This document shows, in pieces, positions 31,485-35,359 of a stretch of DNA of 35,359 nt. The notes beneath the pieces are model-generated. The model ran no database searches, was not told the DNA's origin, and saw only the letters and a program-made list of their open reading frames with translations. Position 1 is the stretch's first letter. Every line of letters starts with the position of its first letter. Made by a program: the position numbers and the translations under genes. Source of the stretch: JBBSOW01 sp038259365 (GTDB lineage: Bacteria; Actinomycetota; Actinomycetes; Propionibacteriales; Propionibacteriaceae); assembly GCA_038259365.1 (NCBI GenBank), contig JBBSOW010000027.1, forward strand, positions 1 through 35,359, given 5' to 3'.

Positions 31485-33160
31485 CGGGCCTCCTGCCGAT
31501 CCGGGCCCGGTCGGCCAAGGCCTGGCTCGTCGGCGAGTTCGGCGACGACGTCGGCGTCGGAGAAGTCGAGGACGGTGCCGGCTATCTCCTGGCCGCGCTC
31601 GTGCCCCTTACCGAGGACGGCGATGACATCGCCGGGTTCGGCAAGTTGCAGGGCAAGCCGGAGCGCCGTGCGCCGCTCGCCCCCATCGATGACCTGCACT
31701 CCCCGGCCTTCGCCGGCGACCTCAACCGCTCCGGCCAGGACGGCCGCCCGGATCGCGGCTGGATCCTCGCCGCGCGGGTTGTCGTCGGTCACGACGACAA
31801 CGTCGGCGCCTCGCGCCGCCTCGGCACCCATCGGTCCGCGCTTGGCGACGTCGCGATCCCCTCCGGCCCCGAGCACGGCGATGACGCGGCCCGGCTCGTC
31901 GGCGCCGGTCGCCAACGCTTCCAAGACGGAGGTGATCGCCTGCGGGGTATGGGCGAAGTCGACGATCACCGTCGGCGCTTGCGGCGGCAGGGCCAGTCGC
32001 TGCATCCGGCCCGGCACCTGCACGGCGCGCAGCCCGGCCTGGGCCTGGAAAGGATCGAGCCCCAGCGAGTCGATGATGGCCAGCGCGGTGACCGCGTTGT
32101 CGGCGTTGTAGTCCCCGGGCAGCCCGAGAGTCGTGCGCAGTTCCCCTCGGGGAGTCTGCACCACCAAGTCCTGGCTCTGATCCGGGTTGTGTCGCGTTCG
32201 AAGAAGCCGGTAATCGGCCCTCTCGCTGCGACCCGTCGTGAGGAGCGGCGGCGTCTGCGCTGAGCTATCGTCTTGAGCTCGTCGAACGCGCTCGGCCAGC
32301 CGCTCGCCCCACTCGGCGTCGATGTTGACGACGGCGGCGCGGGCGTGGGCGGGGGTGAACAGGCTGGCCTTGGCCTCGAAGTAGTCCGCCATCCGGCCGT
32401 GAAAGTCCAGGTGATCGCGGCCCAGGTTGGTGAAGGCCGCCACGTCGAAGACCACCGGCTCGGTGCGTCGCAGCACCATGGCGTGGCTGGAGACCTCCAT
32501 CGCCACGGCGTCGGCGCCCCGCTCCGCCATCAACGCCAGCAGGGACTGCAGGTCCGGGGATTCCGGTGTCGTGACGGTCGTGCGCTCCCCCACCAGGGCT
32601 CGCCCCCCTACCCGGTAGCCGATCGTGCCGATCACGCCCGGGGAACGCCCCGCGGCGGCCAGTGCCGCTTCGAGAAGGTAGGCCGTGGTGGTCTTGCCGT
32701 TGGTGCCGGTGATGGCGCACATCGCGAGGCGGGCGGCGGGGTGGCCGTACAGCTCGGCGGCCACCTCGGCCATGACCTCGCGAGGGTCCTCGACGGCGAT
32801 CAGCGGAGCGGTTATGCCGTTCTCGCGGAGCAGCGCAGCGCCCGCCGAGTCGGTCAGCACCGCCACCGCGCCGGCCTCGATCGCCTGCTCGGCGAAGACG
32901 GCCCCGTGGGTTTTGGCACCGGCCAATCCGACGTACAGATCGCCCGGGCTCACCAGCTTGGAGTTCAGGCTGAGACCCGAGATCGTGACGCTTCGGGTGG
33001 CGGAGAGCTGGGCGGGATCCAGGCCGGCGAACTCCGGCAGCTTTGCCAATAGGTGAGCCAGCGGCTGCGGTGACTGCTTTGCTGGCCGAAGCGGAATCGG
33101 CGCGGTCGACGAATCACCGCGTGGGGAGCCAGCTCGGACGGCGTTTCTCGACGTGCCCAT
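31481..33160 (-). CDS. murE: UDP-MurNAc-L-Ala-D-Glu--diaminopimelate ligase
   Basis: A 559-residue Mur ligase that adds the third stem amino acid. Motifs are the N-domain SLNSKLVSPGDLYVGLAGAKTHG, P-loop ITGTNGKTTTAYLLE, MEVSSHAM, NLGRDHLDFH and VIVDFAHTPQAI. The specificity motif is D-N-P-R at Asp460-Arg463, typical of diaminopimelate-adding enzymes and unlike the lysine type. Whether the substrate is meso- or LL-diaminopimelate cannot be read from it. The N-terminus has about 35 extra polar residues. It starts 39 bases after the ftsI stop and heads the tightly coupled mur block. Confidence 0.95.
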   Translation of the reverse strand: MGTSRNAVRAGSPRGDSSTAPIPLRPAKQSPQPLAHLLAKLPEFAGLDPAQLSATRSVTISGLSLNSKLVSPGDLYVGLAGAKTHGAVFAEQAIEAGAVAVLTDSAGAALLRENGITAPLIAVEDPREVMAEVAAELYGHPAARLAMCAITGTNGKTTTAYLLEAALAAAGRSPGVIGTIGYRVGGRALVGERTTVTTPESPDLQSLLALMAERGADAVAMEVSSHAMVLRRTEPVVFDVAAFTNLGRDHLDFHGRMADYFEAKASLFTPAHARAAVVNIDAEWGERLAERVRRAQDDSSAQTPPLLTTGRSERADYRLLRTRHNPDQSQDLVVQTPRGELRTTLGLPGDYNADNAVTALAIIDSLGLDPFQAQAGLRAVQVPGRMQRLALPPQAPTVIVDFAHTPQAITSVLEALATGADEPGRVIAVLGAGGDRDVAKRGPMGAEAARGADVVVVTDDNPRGEDPAAIRAAVLAGAVEVAGEGRGVQVIDGGERRTALRLALQLAEPGDVIAVLGKGHERGQEIAGTVLDFSDADVVAELADEPGLGRPGPDRQEAR

Positions 33161-33199
33161 CGCCTCAGCCTAGCGAGTCTTGGGTTGGGGGTAGCCAGC

Positions 33200-35191
33200 T
33201 CACCAGGTCAGCCCACCCTTGGGGGCTTTGCCCTTCGACGGCAAGATTCCGTAGCGCTGCAGGGCCAACACGGTCAGGTCGTGATACACCGGCCCGGCGA
33301 TGGTGCTGCCGTAGTGGCCGTTCTTGGGCTTATCTACCGTGACGTAGGTGAGGATGTGCGGGTCATCGGCGGGCGCGAAACCGACATAGCCCGAGATGTA
33401 GCCCCGATAGCAGCCGCATTTGGGATCGACGCGTTCCGCCGTGGCGGTCTTACCGCCGGTGCGGTAGCCCGGGATCTTCAGCTTCGCCCCCGTGCCGCGA
33501 CGGTCGAGCACCGACTCCATCATCGAGGTCAGGTCCGCCGACGCCGCCGAGGAGATGACGCGACGTGGCTCCCGATGGGCCACCTGGACGGGCTGACCGA
33601 CGGCGTCGGTGGCGGACTTGACGATCGTAGGCGGGTTATAGACCCCGTCGTTCAACAACCCCGAGACGGCGGCCGCAAATTGAAGCGAGGTCATCGACAC
33701 GCCCTGACCGAAAGCGATCTGATCCAAGGTGTAGTCGGGCATGTCGGCCCTCGGGAGACTTCCGCTGGCCTCACCCGGCAGCTCGATGCCGGTCGGCACG
33801 CCGAGACCGAAATCTCGCATGTACTTGGCGAATTCGCCCTTGTCCATCCGCCGGGCCAACAACGTGGTGCCGATGTTGGAGGATTTCGCCAGCACACCCC
33901 GAGCCGTCATCTTCAGGGTGCCGTGGGGCGAGGAGTCGGAGATGTAGCCTCCGCCGGACTTGACCTTGGGCGGCACGGTGACCTTGGTGTCCGGGGTGAT
34001 CAGGCCGGCGTCCAGCAGGGCTCCCATGGTCAACACCTTCTGTACCGACCCCGGTTCCATGGCCGAGCCGATGACGCGGTTGCCGAGGTCTTCGCTATCG
34101 GCCTTGCCGGGGTTGTTGGCGTTGTAGCTCGGGTAGTTCGCCATGGCGAGCACCTCACCGGTCTTGATGTTCATCGTGATCGCGGTGCCGGATTCACCCT
34201 TGGCCATCTTCACCTGCTGCGCGAGCCGACGCTCGGCCATCCACTGCAGCTCGGAATCCAGGGTGAGCTGATAGTTTCGGCCGTTCACCGCCGGGGTCAA
34301 GATCTCGGTCCCCAACGGGATGCGGTTACCGCGGGCGTCGGATTCGTAGATCTCTCGCCCCTCGGTGCCGGAGAGTTCGGCGTTCATGCCGTATTCGAAA
34401 CCGCCCGCCCCTTTGCCTTTGTTGTTGACGAAACCGACGATGTTGGACCCGATCGTCTTGCCGGGATAGGTGCGGATGGGGTCGGACTCGCGGAAGATGC
34501 CGTACAGATTCGAGTCGTTGAGTTCGACGGCCAGCCGCTGGTACTTCGCCGAGGGCACCTTCTTCTTGATGTAGACGAACCGGGTGTCGGGCTTGGTCAG
34601 CTTCGGCAGGTAATCCGCGGTGGTACCGCCCAGGTGCCGGACGAGGACGTCGGCGATCTCAGCGGACTTCGCCGACGTATGGGAGGGATCGGCGGTGACC
34701 GCCACGGCGGGCTCGGTGCGCGCCATCACGAGATCATTGCGGTCGGTGATCGTGCCCCGCGAAGGCAGCAGCGGCATGGAACGCTGGATCTGTTTGGCCG
34801 CGGACGCCGCGTAGGCCGAGGCGTCCAACGCTTGCAGCTGGAACAGCCTGGCCCCACACACCGAGACGACGATGGCCACGAGCATGGCTACCACCTTCAT
34901 TCGGCGCTCGGGGTTGGCCAACGTGAGCTTCAGAGGCCTGTGTGGCTTGCTGGTCTTGCGCACCGGTGCCGGTCGGCGCGTCGCGCCGGCTGCGGGCTGT
35001 TGTGTTCGAGCGGTGCCGGTCCGAGAGTTGCTGGTCCGAGAGTTGCTGGTACCGGACGTGCCGGTTCGAGAGGTGCCGGACGTGCGAGCTTGGCCGGGCC
35101 GGCGCCCGACGGCGGACGCCTTGGGACGAGTAGGACGCCGAGCGGCGTCACCGCGTGGCTTGACCGAAGAGGATCGAGGGCGTTGCTCCAT
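33200..35191 (-). CDS. ftsI: FtsI/PbpB septal transpeptidase (class B penicillin-binding protein)
   Basis: A 663-residue class B PBP. A long basic cytoplasmic tail (1-95) contains Ser/Thr/Asn/Arg repeats (about 38-62); one membrane helix follows (about 98-118, VVAMLVAIVVSVCGARLF), then the PBP dimerisation domain from about 140 and the transpeptidase domain. Active-site motifs are S382-V-Q-K385 (usually S-T-F-K), S437-S-N439 and K581-T-A583 where most PBPs have K-T/S-G. A Cys-x-Cys pair lies shortly after (PKCGCYRG). With FtsW it makes septal peptidoglycan. The ATG at 35191 shares one base with the upstream gene stop (TGATG). Confidence 0.95.
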   Translation of the reverse strand: MEQRPRSSSVKPRGDAARRPTRPKASAVGRRPGQARTSGTSRTGTSGTSNSRTSNSRTGTARTQQPAAGATRRPAPVRKTSKPHRPLKLTLANPERRMKVVAMLVAIVVSVCGARLFQLQALDASAYAASAAKQIQRSMPLLPSRGTITDRNDLVMARTEPAVAVTADPSHTSAKSAEIADVLVRHLGGTTADYLPKLTKPDTRFVYIKKKVPSAKYQRLAVELNDSNLYGIFRESDPIRTYPGKTIGSNIVGFVNNKGKGAGGFEYGMNAELSGTEGREIYESDARGNRIPLGTEILTPAVNGRNYQLTLDSELQWMAERRLAQQVKMAKGESGTAITMNIKTGEVLAMANYPSYNANNPGKADSEDLGNRVIGSAMEPGSVQKVLTMGALLDAGLITPDTKVTVPPKVKSGGGYISDSSPHGTLKMTARGVLAKSSNIGTTLLARRMDKGEFAKYMRDFGLGVPTGIELPGEASGSLPRADMPDYTLDQIAFGQGVSMTSLQFAAAVSGLLNDGVYNPPTIVKSATDAVGQPVQVAHREPRRVISSAASADLTSMMESVLDRRGTGAKLKIPGYRTGGKTATAERVDPKCGCYRGYISGYVGFAPADDPHILTYVTVDKPKNGHYGSTIAGPVYHDLTVLALQRYGILPSKGKAPKGGLTW
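35018..35047 (-). repeat. two perfect 15-bp repeats in the FtsI tail
   Basis: The unit at 35018-35032 is repeated exactly at 35033-35047, with degenerate copies on both sides (about 35001-35090). It codes for repeated S-N-S-R-T in the cytoplasmic tail. Confidence 0.85.
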
Positions 35192-35359
35192 CAGTTGCCC
35201 GTCGCCTTCTTCTTCTTTGCCTTCGCGGTGGCCTTCTTCTCCGCCTTCGCGGCGGCCTTCTTCTCCGCCTTCGCGGCGGCCTTCTTCTCCGCCTTCGCGG
35301 TGGCCTTCTTCTCGGCCGCAGCTTCTCTGTCGGCTAGCTTCTGGGCGGCCGCCTGTTGC
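35191..35359 (-). CDS. C-terminal end of an ftsL-position protein with Lys/Ala repeats (runs off the window)
   Basis: The last 55 codons of a gene upstream of ftsI, ending with TGA at 35193-35191 that overlaps the ftsI ATG. The visible protein reads QQAAAQKLADREAAAEKKA followed by octapeptide repeats of the form A-E-K-K-A-A/T-A-K and a final KAKKKKATGN. In dcw clusters this place belongs to ftsL, so a FtsL (bitopic coiled-coil division protein) with a long basic tail is the best guess. No part of the membrane or leucine-zipper region is in the window, so the name is not given. The tail resembles histone H1-like Lys/Ala tails. Overlap with ftsI argues for coupled translation. Confidence 0.75.
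   Translation of the reverse strand, partial: QQAAAQKLADREAAAEKKATAKAEKKAAAKAEKKAAAKAEKKATAKAKKKKATGN
35225..35320 (-). repeat. four tandem 24-bp repeats coding for Lys/Ala octapeptides
   Basis: Units start at 35225, 35249, 35273 and 35297. The first three differ by at most one base, and the fourth diverges at its end. The 24-bp period keeps the frame, so copy number may vary between strains. Confidence 0.92.

Noticed and set aside
35225..35320. Tandem repeats considered as a CRISPR or replication-origin iteron array
   Set aside because: They are contiguous, keep the reading frame of a Lys/Ala tail and have no spacers or DnaA-like boxes.

Overview
The window is high-GC chromosomal DNA from an actinomycete. 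The pointers are a Wag31-type DivIVA, SepF, a PdtaR-like ANTAR regulator, a DNA polymerase I with actinobacterial-style motifs, many GTG starts, several apparently leaderless genes and TANNNT -10 boxes. Gene order and protein style look closest to Propionibacteriaceae, but that family-level placement is an inference. Almost all genes are on the minus strand, so the biological reading direction is right to left.

Right half (about 16.0-35.4 kb): the division and cell wall (dcw) cluster in canonical order. A partial ftsL-position gene is followed by ftsI, murE, murF, mraY, murD, ftsW, murG, murC, ftsQ, ftsZ, pgeF, sepF, yggT and divIVA, then a traR/dksA-type gene, lspA and rluD. From murE to ftsQ most junctions are ATGA/GTGA overlaps or gaps of a few bases, so this is one translationally coupled operon that makes the UDP-MurNAc-pentapeptide (MurE, MurF, MurD, MurC), carries it to lipid II (MraY, MurG) and supplies the septal synthase (FtsW-FtsI) with its regulator FtsQ. 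ftsZ and divIVA have their own predicted promoters. A perfect 15-bp hairpin closes the block after divIVA. The YggS gene often found next to pgeF/sepF is absent.

Middle (about 7.1-16.0 kb): pyruvate kinase, a tRNA-Leu(CAA) on the plus strand, a PdtaR-like response regulator with an ANTAR RNA-binding domain, a complete branched-chain amino-acid type ABC importer (livK-livH-livM-livG-livF) and a ferritin that seems to be leaderless behind an imperfect IdeR-like box.

Left (about 1-7 kb): a small unrecognised membrane protein, two toxin-antitoxin modules arranged head to head (a YefM/RelE-type pair and a MazEF-type pair) that share a 54-bp control region with TGTACA elements, a hotdog thioesterase, polA, a duplicated-ATPase ABC-F protein and the 5' end of rpsA. 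The toxin-antitoxin block sits as an island between otherwise conserved housekeeping genes.

The most unusual features are in-frame tandem repeats that give low-complexity tails or linkers: Lys/Ala repeats in the ftsL-position protein, Ser/Asn/Arg/Thr repeats in the FtsI cytoplasmic tail, a Gln/Gly linker in FtsZ, a Gly/Glu/Lys/Ala tail on LivG, and two identical 16-nt hairpin repeats inside murF. I did not find a defence system, prophage, CRISPR array or insertion sequence. No stretch longer than about 300 bases lacks a gene.
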